From Gammaproteobacteria bacterium (lineage in GTDB: Bacteria; Pseudomonadota; Gammaproteobacteria; AKS1), in NCBI GenBank assembly GCA_027006175.1, contig JALTKS010000079.1, forward strand, positions 1-64,000: a DNA stretch of 64,000 bases, read 5' to 3'. Positions 34,698 through 43,229 of the stretch are shown here, piece by piece. The translations under genes and the position numbers were made by a program. Under the pieces are notes generated by a model that was not told the origin of the DNA, ran no database searches, and worked only from the letters and a program-made list of their open reading frames with translations. Each line of letters opens with the position of its first letter. The first letter of the stretch is position 1.

Positions 34698-37096
34698 GAA
34701 TTTCGTATTCGCTCTCATTTATGGTTAATTTCTTTTCGATGACACTGTTGATGATAGGTTTTGGTATTTCAGGTATGCCTGAACTTGCTGCGGATATTGG
34801 TATAGTACATGGTGCCACGTTAGCTCTTTTCTATGCTTTTTCAGGCAATGTCAGGAGCATGGTATTAAATAGAGATAAAGCGATATCAATAGCATCTATT
34901 CTTGTAGGAAGGCTTTTGTTAGTACTCCCTCTTTCAGTAATTTCATTCTATCTTGTTGTTTCAGCGTCATCTGTTGAGATCATACTTGCAATAATATTGG
35001 TTGCGAGGCGAGCATTTGAATGGCTTAGCGAAGTTTATTTGAGTGATATTGAGCTCAGTAATAATGAAGCTATGTCCAATAATTATATTATCGTCCAAGC
35101 TATTTTATTAACACTTACTTTTATTGCTGGACTTAATAGTTCAGTGTATTTCATGTACATGTTAGGAGTATGGGCCTTATCCCCACTGGTTTACTGTGTA
35201 AGATATATATTAAAGAATACCTATGTGAAATTAACTATGTCTGAAACATGGTTGCAACTTGTTCCACATATAGGCTCAACAGCTATTATTGGTATTACAG
35301 TTTACATATTCAGGTTATTAATAATATTATTTACAAATAAAGCAATGGCGGGTGATTTATTTACTGCTTTTGCAATTGGAGGATTACTAGGTTCTGTTTT
35401 TGCTAATGGTATAGGTCCAGCCATTGCTAAACATGAAAGTGATTCAAAAAAAGGCTATTTACCATCTTTTCTGAAGTTATCACTTGCAGTTGTATTTTTA
35501 CTGGCAATTGGATTGTTAACTGTCTCTATTCTCTTGCCGGATGGGTTGTTACAACTAACAGGTAAATCATCAAGCTTCTGGTTGGCAACTTCTTTATCGT
35601 TAGTTGGTGGCGTGATTATGGTTTTCGCGCAGAGAATCAGATTCCGATGTTTACAGCATGATACTGATCATGACTTGTTTGGCCCTGATGTTTTAATTAA
35701 CTTGCTTATTGTTTTATTAATACCATTTATATTCTATACGGTAGGACCCAATGGTCTTGTTATATTGTATCTTGGAAGCGCAATTATAAATTTATTATTT
35801 TATATGAGTTCGTATAGAGAATACGGAAAATCAAATAGAGCACATTTTCTAGGTATCAATGTTTCTTCATGGAAAGTAATAATATCATTTTTATTACTTT
35901 TTCCGATATTCATTCAGATAAGTAGCGGTATTTTTGTTTCGGATCTTATTGATTACAAGTCATCAGGCTTATTGAGGACATTACCGTTACCAATAGCTAT
36001 TGGGGCATGTTTTTATGGGATATTATTATTAGGTCGTTATAGAAAAGCATATAAAGGGTCAGTTTTAATATTTATCTCATTTATTGCTATGGTTACGGCG
36101 ATATTGTTAGGAGATTTATCTTCGGATGAAGATGTTAGATTTAGATTTTTATTGCTTCTGCAGTATATTCTACCAATGTTTGGTTTAATTCTTGGGGAAA
36201 TGTATGGAAATGATTCAGATGCAGAATATAGCAAAGGGTTCTTGTATGTTTTAATTATATTAGTGCCAGCACAGTTGTTTCTTACATTTTCCGCAGATAG
36301 TATACGATTGATTACAAATGTTTATTATTTTAGTGTTTATCAGAATTATCAATATGTTGTCGTTGTCTTGGTCTCTGCATACTTGATTTCATTTGCTACG
36401 TTATTAGAAAATAATCGTTATCGTTTATTATTGCTAACATTATGGCCACTCCTTGGGCTTTATGTTATCGCTGTATTGTCAAAATTAGCAATAATACTTT
36501 TTTTAAGTGCTAGCATTTTAATGCTGGTATATAAATTTAGAGCATTCAGGGGTGGCATTGGTGTTCTAGTATTTGTTATACCGATTATTTATATATCAAC
36601 ATTTAATGAAAAAAACCTAATATACGATTCACTTAATTATATTACTGGGGCTGCTGGTAAGTCTTTAGTTGAAATAGACAGTATTGCACAGAGACTAGAT
36701 TACTGGTCTTTTTACTTCAATGGTATAATAGAAGGTGCAAAAGAGTTCTTGGTTGGACATGATAAAATTCTTAATAGAGGTTCTTATCCTAGCGCGCATA
36801 ATTACTATTTAGGCTTCTGGTATAATTTTGGTTTGTTGTCTTTGGTCCCTGTATTGTTGCTGATTTTATTTACGTTAATACGAATCATTAAAGGGCGAAA
36901 GGATATATTGGGTTCTTTTGAGATTTTGGTTTTAGTCAGTGTAGTCATGTTTTTATTGTTTTTTGATAACTTCTTTAAGGTTGGTCTCAGGCAGCCATAC
37001 TCTGGTATTTTTTCATTTTTTGTATGGGGGCTTCTGCTTGCAAAACTTAGTACGCTAAGAACAAATAAGTTTATTCCTGATGAAAGAATGTTGTAA
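34676..37096 (+). CDS. Fused Wzx-like flippase and Wzy/WaaL-like polymerase or ligase
   Basis: An 806-residue integral membrane protein, about twice the size of a Wzx or Wzy. Residues 1-380 look like a flippase (MATE/PST type) with some twelve hydrophobic segments, including a glycine-rich one, TAFAIGGLLGSVFANGIG. Residues of about 400-806 add about twelve more segments and the Wzy_C/O-antigen ligase pattern: RLDYWSFYFNGIIEG (about 673-687), then SAHNYYLGFWYNFGLLSLV (about 707-725) with the key HN pair. It would flip lipid-linked units and join them on the periplasmic side. Starts are GTG 34676 or TTG 34694. No separate Wzx is seen in the window. Confidence 0.78.
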   Translation: MGWTDKLRISYSLSFMVNFFSMTLLMIGFGISGMPELAADIGIVHGATLALFYAFSGNVRSMVLNRDKAISIASILVGRLLLVLPLSVISFYLVVSASSVEIILAIILVARRAFEWLSEVYLSDIELSNNEAMSNNYIIVQAILLTLTFIAGLNSSVYFMYMLGVWALSPLVYCVRYILKNTYVKLTMSETWLQLVPHIGSTAIIGITVYIFRLLIILFTNKAMAGDLFTAFAIGGLLGSVFANGIGPAIAKHESDSKKGYLPSFLKLSLAVVFLLAIGLLTVSILLPDGLLQLTGKSSSFWLATSLSLVGGVIMVFAQRIRFRCLQHDTDHDLFGPDVLINLLIVLLIPFIFYTVGPNGLVILYLGSAIINLLFYMSSYREYGKSNRAHFLGINVSSWKVIISFLLLFPIFIQISSGIFVSDLIDYKSSGLLRTLPLPIAIGACFYGILLLGRYRKAYKGSVLIFISFIAMVTAILLGDLSSDEDVRFRFLLLLQYILPMFGLILGEMYGNDSDAEYSKGFLYVLIILVPAQLFLTFSADSIRLITNVYYFSVYQNYQYVVVVLVSAYLISFATLLENNRYRLLLLTLWPLLGLYVIAVLSKLAIILFLSASILMLVYKFRAFRGGIGVLVFVIPIIYISTFNEKNLIYDSLNYITGAAGKSLVEIDSIAQRLDYWSFYFNGIIEGAKEFLVGHDKILNRGSYPSAHNYYLGFWYNFGLLSLVPVLLLILFTLIRIIKGRKDILGSFEILVLVSVVMFLLFFDNFFKVGLRQPYSGIFSFFVWGLLLAKLSTLRTNKFIPDERML

Positions 37097-38325
37097 TGAG
37101 AATACTAATCGTTTCTCAATACTTTTGGCCAGAATCCTTTAGGGTTAATGATATAGCAAGCGGTTTGATTGATCTTGGTCATGAGGTGACTGTGCTAACA
37201 GGAAAACCTAATTATCCACAAGGTCGATTTTATTCTGGATACGGAGTTTTTTCTATGCCAAAAGAAGCTCATGAAGGTATTAATATTATTCGAGTACCTA
37301 TTTTGCCGAGAGGTAAGAGTGGTATATTAAAATTGGCACTTAACTATATTTCATTTGCTGTAAGCGCATCACTTATTGGGCCATTTAAGTGTAAAGGCAG
37401 GTATGACTGTATTCTTGTATATCAGATGTCTCCAGTTATACAGGGAATTCCGGCTATAGTTTTGAAAAAAATATATAAAAGTCCTGTTTTTTTCTGGGTA
37501 CAGGATTTATGGCCAGAAAGTCTGTCTGCCGTAGGCGTAGTGAAAAAGAAGTGGCTACTATCTTTTCTCGAAATGATTGTAGGGTGGCTTTATCGATCAA
37601 GTGACAAAGTCCTTATTCAATCTGAAGCATTTAATCAACATGTGTTACAACACAGTGTCAATAAAAATGACATATATTACTTTCCTAATAGTGCAGAAGA
37701 TTTATATAAGCCAGTAGCACCAGATTGCACAAAGGATATTGCAGAAATTATACCAAATGGATTTATTGTTATGTTTGCTGGTAATGTTGGTATTGCTCAG
37801 GATATGCGAAATTTACTTAAAGCCGCAGAACTTATTAAATCAAATAAAAATATTCATTGGGTGATTGTTGGCGATGGCAGAAAATATGGTTGGCTTAAAG
37901 AAGAAATCCATAAAAGGAAATTAAGTGATACAGTCCATTGCTTGGGGCGCTATCCTGTAGAAATGATGCCACAATTTTTTTCTTATGCAGATGTTATGTT
38001 GGTTAGTCTAACTAAAGATCCTATTTTTTCTTCAACAATACCTGCAAAAATACAATCATATATGGCATGTGGTAAACCCATCATAGCCGCGCTTGATGGT
38101 ATAGGTGCGGAAGTTGTTATAAAAGCAAAAGCAGGCATGGTGTCAGAAGCAGAGAATGCGGATAAATTGTCGCATGTTGTCGTAGAAATGGCATCAATGC
38201 ATCAGACGAAGCTGGCTGAAATGGGGAGGAATGCGTTGAGTTATTATAATTCTAATTTTGATAGAAAGATGCTTCTAAATCGTTTGGTATCCTGGATAGC
38301 CAAAAACAAGAAGGCGCAGCGTTGA
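37096..38325 (+). CDS. wbuB: Glycosyltransferase, WbuB-like (L-fucosamine transferase)
   Basis: A 409-residue GT4 enzyme. The N-terminal signature VSQYFWPESFRVNDIASGL (about 5-23) with TGKPNYPQGRFYSGYG is typical of WbuB/WcaI-type transferases. Further marks are VQDLWPESL (about 135-143) and a donor site near SSTIPAKIQSYMACGKP (about 313-329). WbuB is known to transfer L-FucNAc. The fnl-type genes for UDP-L-FucNAc follow, which strengthens the name. Its ATG overlaps the previous stop (TAATG), and its own stop overlaps fnlB by 4 nt. Confidence 0.85.
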   Translation: MRILIVSQYFWPESFRVNDIASGLIDLGHEVTVLTGKPNYPQGRFYSGYGVFSMPKEAHEGINIIRVPILPRGKSGILKLALNYISFAVSASLIGPFKCKGRYDCILVYQMSPVIQGIPAIVLKKIYKSPVFFWVQDLWPESLSAVGVVKKKWLLSFLEMIVGWLYRSSDKVLIQSEAFNQHVLQHSVNKNDIYYFPNSAEDLYKPVAPDCTKDIAEIIPNGFIVMFAGNVGIAQDMRNLLKAAELIKSNKNIHWVIVGDGRKYGWLKEEIHKRKLSDTVHCLGRYPVEMMPQFFSYADVMLVSLTKDPIFSSTIPAKIQSYMACGKPIIAALDGIGAEVVIKAKAGMVSEAENADKLSHVVVEMASMHQTKLAEMGRNALSYYNSNFDRKMLLNRLVSWIAKNKKAQR

Positions 38326-39176
38326 TGAAAATTCTTGTTATGGGAGCAAGCGGAATGATAGGTAGTGCCATGTTACGCGTATTGGCGCAGCATGAAACAT
38401 GGGAAGTCTATGGTACAGCAAGAGAATCCGCTATAAGAAGTTGTTTCCCGGAAGCTGTTGCAACAAATATATTTACAAATATTGATTGTGAGAATACAGA
38501 TATTTCATTATTGTTTAAAAAGCTTATGCCATCAGTAGTTATAAATTGTATAGGTCTTACTAAACATTTGCCTGAAGCTGACGATCCTCTGAGAGCAATT
38601 CCTCTAAATTCTTTGTGGCCCCATCGTTTAAACAAATATTGTGAAGAATATAATGCTCGATTGATACATATAAGTACAGATTGTATTTTTTCTGGCGATA
38701 AAGGTAATTACTCAGAAAAAGAACCATCTGATGCGCAGGATATTTATGGTAAATCAAAGTTTATAGGTGAAGTTATTGATTCGCGGGCTGTAACATTGCG
38801 TACATCTACAATTGGCCATGAAATTTCTACTAAAAATGGTTTGCTTGAATGGTTCTTATCTCAGGAAGAGAAATGCAAAGGTTTTGCAAAGGCAATTTTT
38901 TCTGGTTTACCAACAGTCATTCTTGCCGAGCTTATACGGGATTATGTCATACCTAATAAATACTTGTCGGGTTTGTATCATGTTTCCGGCCCCGCAATTT
39001 CGAAATATGATTTATTAAATATAATTGCAAAAGAATATAACAAGGTTATTGATATTGAATACGATGAGTCTTTTAAAATTGATCGTTCATTAAATGCTGA
39101 AAAGTTTAATAAATTAACTGGTTTTGTTACACCTGATTGGAATAGTCTCATAAAATATATGTATGCTCATCAATGA
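38322..39176 (+). CDS. RmlD-like NAD(P)-dependent sugar reductase (FnlB candidate)
   Basis: A 284-residue SDR enzyme. The Rossmann motif is MGASGMIGSAM (about 7-17). The active site has ISTDCIFSG (about 116-124) and YGKSKFIGE (about 140-148, YxxxK). It resembles RmlD and the reductase domain of FnlB/WbjC/Cap5F, which reduces the 4-keto intermediate to the L-talo or L-fuco sugar. FnlB/Cap5F has a second, cupin-type domain (about 370 residues in all) that is missing here, so this may be a shorter reductase giving a related L-sugar. It is separated from fnlA and fnlC by two inserted genes. Confidence 0.78.
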   Translation: MMKILVMGASGMIGSAMLRVLAQHETWEVYGTARESAIRSCFPEAVATNIFTNIDCENTDISLLFKKLMPSVVINCIGLTKHLPEADDPLRAIPLNSLWPHRLNKYCEEYNARLIHISTDCIFSGDKGNYSEKEPSDAQDIYGKSKFIGEVIDSRAVTLRTSTIGHEISTKNGLLEWFLSQEEKCKGFAKAIFSGLPTVILAELIRDYVIPNKYLSGLYHVSGPAISKYDLLNIIAKEYNKVIDIEYDESFKIDRSLNAEKFNKLTGFVTPDWNSLIKYMYAHQ

Positions 39177-39306
39177 TGCAGAGTTTAATGATTATAGTGT
39201 GTTCCTCATTTTTACGCACTTACTGATATATTTCTTTGGGATTATTCTATAACAGGTGGTTATGTTTTAGGTGTATTGTAATGGTAATTAATTTAGGGAA
39301 ATTAAA

Positions 39307-40095
39307 ATGGTCATCCGTAATAACATAAAAGAACTATCAATATATGGTTTTGTTTTTCTCGTTCTGCTGGTTGGTGTTTGGTTATATAGGATGAGTGTTA
39401 ATCCGAATCTGGATTTAATAACCAAGAATGTTTCAGTACCTGAAAACTTTGTTTTAACTGTTGATAATATAAGAGAGTATATAAATAAAAATAGTGTCAA
39501 TATAATTGATGATGATTTTTGGTCATATCAATCAGATCATGAGCGTGTTGCTGGTATGATGATTGATTACGAATCTGGATTGAGTACATATAAGCCGCAT
39601 CTTGAATGTTCAGCACGTGCTAGTTTATTTAAGACTTTATTGAAGCGAATGGGATATAAATCCAGAGTTGTCTATGTCTGGACCCACCTTGATGAATTTC
39701 CTTCTCATACTTTTTTGGAGGTTTTTAACAATGAAACAAAAAAATGGGAAGTATCTGATGCCGATTATAATTTGTATTATGAAGATATTTCTACCAAGCA
39801 AAGATTGTCTGTTAACGATTTATTAAGGCTTGATCAATCCATGTATCACCCTTGTGGAAAAGACACTGGTTGTGGATGGGACATACAAACTAAAGGTAAT
39901 GATCCGGCTAATAATTTAAAAAAATATATGGCTCTCGCATCATATTCAGATGATGATGGTCGCATAACGGTGGTTAATGTAAATCGATTTTCTTTGGAAA
40001 AGCCAGCATTGTCAAAAGGTGAAAAGAAGCGGCTTTGTGATATATTTTCCTGGATTTGTAGTGCAAGAATAATTGAGTATCCACTATATAAATAG
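39307..40095 (+). CDS. Membrane-anchored transglutaminase-like protein, copy 1
   Basis: A 262-residue protein with one N-terminal membrane span (about 12-27) and a periplasmic domain. C101 in HLECSARASLFKTLL, H134 in PSHTFLEV and D151 in KWEVSDADYN match the Cys-His-Asp triad of transglutaminase-like (papain-fold) proteins. Such proteins act as peptidases, amidases or acyl-transfer enzymes. Two cysteines in HPCGKDTGCGW may form a disulfide. Its substrate is unknown. The gene is followed by a near-identical copy, and the pair sits inside the L-FucNAc gene set. Confidence 0.78.
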   Translation: MVIRNNIKELSIYGFVFLVLLVGVWLYRMSVNPNLDLITKNVSVPENFVLTVDNIREYINKNSVNIIDDDFWSYQSDHERVAGMMIDYESGLSTYKPHLECSARASLFKTLLKRMGYKSRVVYVWTHLDEFPSHTFLEVFNNETKKWEVSDADYNLYYEDISTKQRLSVNDLLRLDQSMYHPCGKDTGCGWDIQTKGNDPANNLKKYMALASYSDDDGRITVVNVNRFSLEKPALSKGEKKRLCDIFSWICSARIIEYPLYK

Positions 40096-41046
40096 TTTAG
40101 GGGTTTAAAGTAAGTTTAATAATATGAGTATGTTTAAAATTTATCGCTAAATAAATACAGATAAATTTAGCAAATTGATTGTGTTTATTATACTTGGTTG
40201 GAGTAGCGACATAAGATATCTTCATGGCCATCAATTGTTCAATGTTTATTTAGGAAGGATGAACAAAAATGCTCAATCGTAATAACATAAGAAAATTATT
40301 TATATACGGTTTTGTTTTTCTCGTTCTGCTGGTTGGTGTTGGGTTATATAGGATGAGTGTTAATCCGAATCTGGATTTAATAATCAAGAATATTTCAGCA
40401 CCTGAAAACTTTGTTTTAACTGTTGATAATATAAGAGAGTATGTAAATAAAAATAGTGTCAATATAATTGATGATGATTTTTGGTCATATAAATCAGATC
40501 ATGAACGTGTTGCTGGTATGATGATTGATCACGAATCTGGATTGAGTACATATAAGCCGCATCTTGAATGTTCAGCACGTGCTAGTTTATTTAAGACTTT
40601 ATTGAAGCGAATGAGGTATAAAGTTAGGGTTGTTAATGTTTGGACCCACCTTGATGAATTTCCTTCTCATACTTTTTTGGAGGTTTTTAACAATGAAACA
40701 AAAAAATGGGAAGTATCTGATGCCGATTATAATTTGTATTATGAGGATATTTCTACCAAGCAAAGATTGTCTGTTAACGATTTATTAAGGCTTGATCAAT
40801 CCATGTATCATCCTTGTGGAAAAGACACCGGTTGTGGATGGGATATACAAACTAAAGGTAATGATCCGGCTAATAATTTAAAAAAATATATGGCGCTCGC
40901 ATCATATTCAGATGATGATGGTCGCATAACGGTGGTTAATGTAAACCGATTTTCTTTGGAAAAGCCAGCATTGTTAAAAGGTGAAAATAGGCGGTTTTGT
41001 GATGTATTCTCAAAGTTCTGTAGTGCAAGAATGATTGAGTATCCAT
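39316..41046 (+). repeat. Direct tandem duplication of about 0.77 kb (two transglutaminase-like genes)
   Basis: The unit at about 39316-40082 recurs at about 40278-41042 with an offset near 962 bp. The middle is almost identical, for example from the codons for WTHLDEFPSH through to those for VNRFSLEKPAL. A short downstream match (aaatagtttaggg) also follows both copies. The 173-bp spacer between the genes shows no clear counterpart upstream of copy 1. Confidence 0.9.
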
Positions 41047-41048
41047 GA
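40269..41048 (+). CDS. Membrane-anchored transglutaminase-like protein, copy 2
   Basis: A 259-residue twin of the previous gene. It keeps the membrane span and the Cys-His-Asp triad (same positions) and differs by scattered changes, mostly near the N-terminus, around residues 117-124 and in the last 25 residues. The central part is nearly the same at the DNA level, so the duplication is recent or the copies are kept alike by gene conversion. A purine-rich ribosome-binding site (AGGAAGG) precedes the start region; ATG at 40269. Function unknown beyond the fold. Confidence 0.78.
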   Translation: MLNRNNIRKLFIYGFVFLVLLVGVGLYRMSVNPNLDLIIKNISAPENFVLTVDNIREYVNKNSVNIIDDDFWSYKSDHERVAGMMIDHESGLSTYKPHLECSARASLFKTLLKRMRYKVRVVNVWTHLDEFPSHTFLEVFNNETKKWEVSDADYNLYYEDISTKQRLSVNDLLRLDQSMYHPCGKDTGCGWDIQTKGNDPANNLKKYMALASYSDDDGRITVVNVNRFSLEKPALLKGENRRFCDVFSKFCSARMIEYP

Positions 41049-41088
41049 TCGAATTTATATAACAATAAATAGTTTAGGGCTTGATAGT

Positions 41089-42099
41089 ATGTTTAAGAAT
41101 AAGATATTAATGATAACTGGTGGGACAGGCTCTTTTGGTACGACTGTTTTAAGGCGATTCCTTTCTACTGAAGTTAAAGAAATACGTATATTTAGTCGTG
41201 ATGAGAAAAAACAAGAAGAAATGCGTATTGCATTCAGTCACCCTAAATTAAAATTTTATATTGGAGATGTTCGCGATTACGATAGTATTAATCAAGCAAT
41301 GAGAGAGGTTGATTACGTATTTCATGCCGCTGCTTTAAAACAAGTACCTTCCTGTGAGTTTTACCCAATGGAGGCAGTACGAACAAATATTGAAGGTACT
41401 GAGCATGTTATAAATGCCGCCATCGCCAATACTGTAAAACGTGTTATCGTTTTAAGTACTGATAAGGCTGTCTATCCTATTAATGCAATGGGTATTTCTA
41501 AAGCAATGTCTGAAAAGCTCGTAGTTGCTAAATCACGTTTGCAAGGTAAAACAGATACTGTTCTCTGTGCAACGCGCTATGGCAATGTAATGGCATCACG
41601 AGGATCGGTTATTCCTCTTTTTGTTTCACAGATTAAGGATGGTAAACCATTAACGGTTACTGATCCCAATATGACACGTTTTTTAATGTCATTGGAGGAT
41701 TCAGTTGATTTGGTATTATATGCATTCGAGCATGGTGAGCAGGGTGATATATTTGTGCAAAAAGCTCCGGCTTCGACCGTAGCAGATCTGGCTCAAGCAC
41801 TGAATGAAATATTTGGTGGAAAAGAAAAACCAAGAGTTATTGGTACGCGTCATGGTGAGAAATTATATGAATCGCTTATTTCAAGAGAAGAAATGGCGCA
41901 TGCAATTGATATGGGAGATTACTACAGATTGCCAGCAGATAATCGTGATCTCAATTATGCAAAATATTATAGTGATGGTGAAAAGGTTATTACTAAAGCT
42001 AAAGATTATACATCACACAGCACAAATAGACTTAATGTAGAAGAAATTAAAGCGTTGCTTATGAAGCTTGATTTTATTAAGGAAGAATTAAATGCTTAA
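41089..42099 (+). CDS. fnlA: UDP-GlcNAc 4,6-dehydratase/5-epimerase, FnlA/WbjB/Cap5E type
   Basis: A CapD-family SDR of 336 residues. The Rossmann motif is TGGTGSFGTTVL (about 9-20). The active site is LSTDKAVYPINAMGISK (about 122-138), with Met where most SDRs have Tyr, as usual for inverting dehydratases. It starts UDP-L-FucNAc synthesis with 4,6-dehydration and C5 epimerisation. I chose ATG 41089 because the protein then begins MFKNKILMITGG; the frame is open further back to 41035, which would overlap the previous gene. Confidence 0.87.
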   Translation: MFKNKILMITGGTGSFGTTVLRRFLSTEVKEIRIFSRDEKKQEEMRIAFSHPKLKFYIGDVRDYDSINQAMREVDYVFHAAALKQVPSCEFYPMEAVRTNIEGTEHVINAAIANTVKRVIVLSTDKAVYPINAMGISKAMSEKLVVAKSRLQGKTDTVLCATRYGNVMASRGSVIPLFVSQIKDGKPLTVTDPNMTRFLMSLEDSVDLVLYAFEHGEQGDIFVQKAPASTVADLAQALNEIFGGKEKPRVIGTRHGEKLYESLISREEMAHAIDMGDYYRLPADNRDLNYAKYYSDGEKVITKAKDYTSHSTNRLNVEEIKALLMKLDFIKEELNA

Positions 42100-43219
42100 G
42101 ATCATGACAATTGTTGGTACTCGACCAGAAATCATTAAACTAAGCCGAGTGATGGCAGAACTCAATAAGTATACCAATCATATTTTAGTTCATACCGGTC
42201 AGAATTATGACTATGAATTAAATGAAATATTTTTTAACGAGCTAGGTGTTGAAAAACCAGATTACTATTTGGATGCGGCACAAGGTTCAGCGGCCCAAAC
42301 CATTGGCAATATTATTGCAAAGAGCGATGAGATATTTGAAAAAGAGAATCCTGATGCTATTCTGGTTTTGGGAGATACAAATAGTTGTTTATCAGTGATT
42401 TCAGCTAAGCGTAGAAAGATACCTGTTTTTCACATGGAAGCAGGTAATCGTAGTTTTGACGAGCGTGTTCCAGAAGAAATTAATCGTCGTATTGTTGATC
42501 ATACCAGTGATATTAACCTGACTCATACCGAACATGCTCGTCGGTATTTAATAAGAGAAGGAATTAAGCCAGAGACTATTATTAAGACTGGTTCCCCAAT
42601 GAAGGAAATTCTTGATTATCATGCTAAAGATATTGATGCATCAAATATTCTCAGTAAGATGGGTTTGAAAACGAAAGAGTTCTTTATTGTTAGTATTCAT
42701 CGTGAAGAAAATGTTGATAATCCAGGTAATTTTAAGGATCTTTTAGATTCATTGACTGCAATCGCGGATAAATACAAGTCTCCTATCATTGTCTCAACGC
42801 ATCCAAGAACCAAAATGCGTCTGGAAGAACTTGATAAAGTTGAATTACATGATTTGATAAGCTTTGTTAAACCTATGGGATTCTTTGACTATGTGAAACT
42901 TCAAAAAGAGTCGCGATGTATTATCTCTGACAGTGGCACCATTACTGAAGAAGCAACAATTTTAAATCTACCTGCAGTTACTATCAGGCAAGCCCATGAG
43001 CGTCCAGAAGGGATGGACGAAGGTGTTTTAATTATGTCCGGTCTTAAGCAGGAAAGTGTTCTGAATGCTATTGATATTGTCACGGAACAGCATAACAAGA
43101 ATGTTAGAAATTTTCGAGTTGTTGAAGACTATGATGTTGATAATGTTTCTAAGAAGATGCTTAGAATTATTTGTAGTTATACTGATTATGTAAACAGGAC
43201 TGTCTGGTCAAAAACCTGA
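42092..43219 (+). CDS. fnlC: Non-hydrolysing UDP-sugar 2-epimerase, FnlC/WbjD/Cap5G type
   Basis: A 375-residue epimerase of the WecB fold. Marks are IVGTRPEIIKLSRVM (7-21), VHTGQNYD (about 34-41), LGDTNS (about 92-97), HMEAGNRSFDERVPEEINRR (about 111-130) and ISDSGTITEEA (about 273-283). The AGNRSFD form is found in the FnlC group, which makes UDP-L-FucNAc or UDP-L-QuiNAc at the last step. It overlaps fnlA by 8 nt and so forms a unit with it. Ordinary WecB (ManNAc for ECA) is less likely here. Confidence 0.87.
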   Translation: MLKIMTIVGTRPEIIKLSRVMAELNKYTNHILVHTGQNYDYELNEIFFNELGVEKPDYYLDAAQGSAAQTIGNIIAKSDEIFEKENPDAILVLGDTNSCLSVISAKRRKIPVFHMEAGNRSFDERVPEEINRRIVDHTSDINLTHTEHARRYLIREGIKPETIIKTGSPMKEILDYHAKDIDASNILSKMGLKTKEFFIVSIHREENVDNPGNFKDLLDSLTAIADKYKSPIIVSTHPRTKMRLEELDKVELHDLISFVKPMGFFDYVKLQKESRCIISDSGTITEEATILNLPAVTIRQAHERPEGMDEGVLIMSGLKQESVLNAIDIVTEQHNKNVRNFRVVEDYDVDNVSKKMLRIICSYTDYVNRTVWSKT

Positions 43220-43229
43220 TAATTTATCT

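Noticed and set aside
39316-41046. Insertion sequence or transposon carrying the tandem repeat
   Set aside because: No transposase or terminal inverted repeats are seen; the repeat consists of two whole genes.
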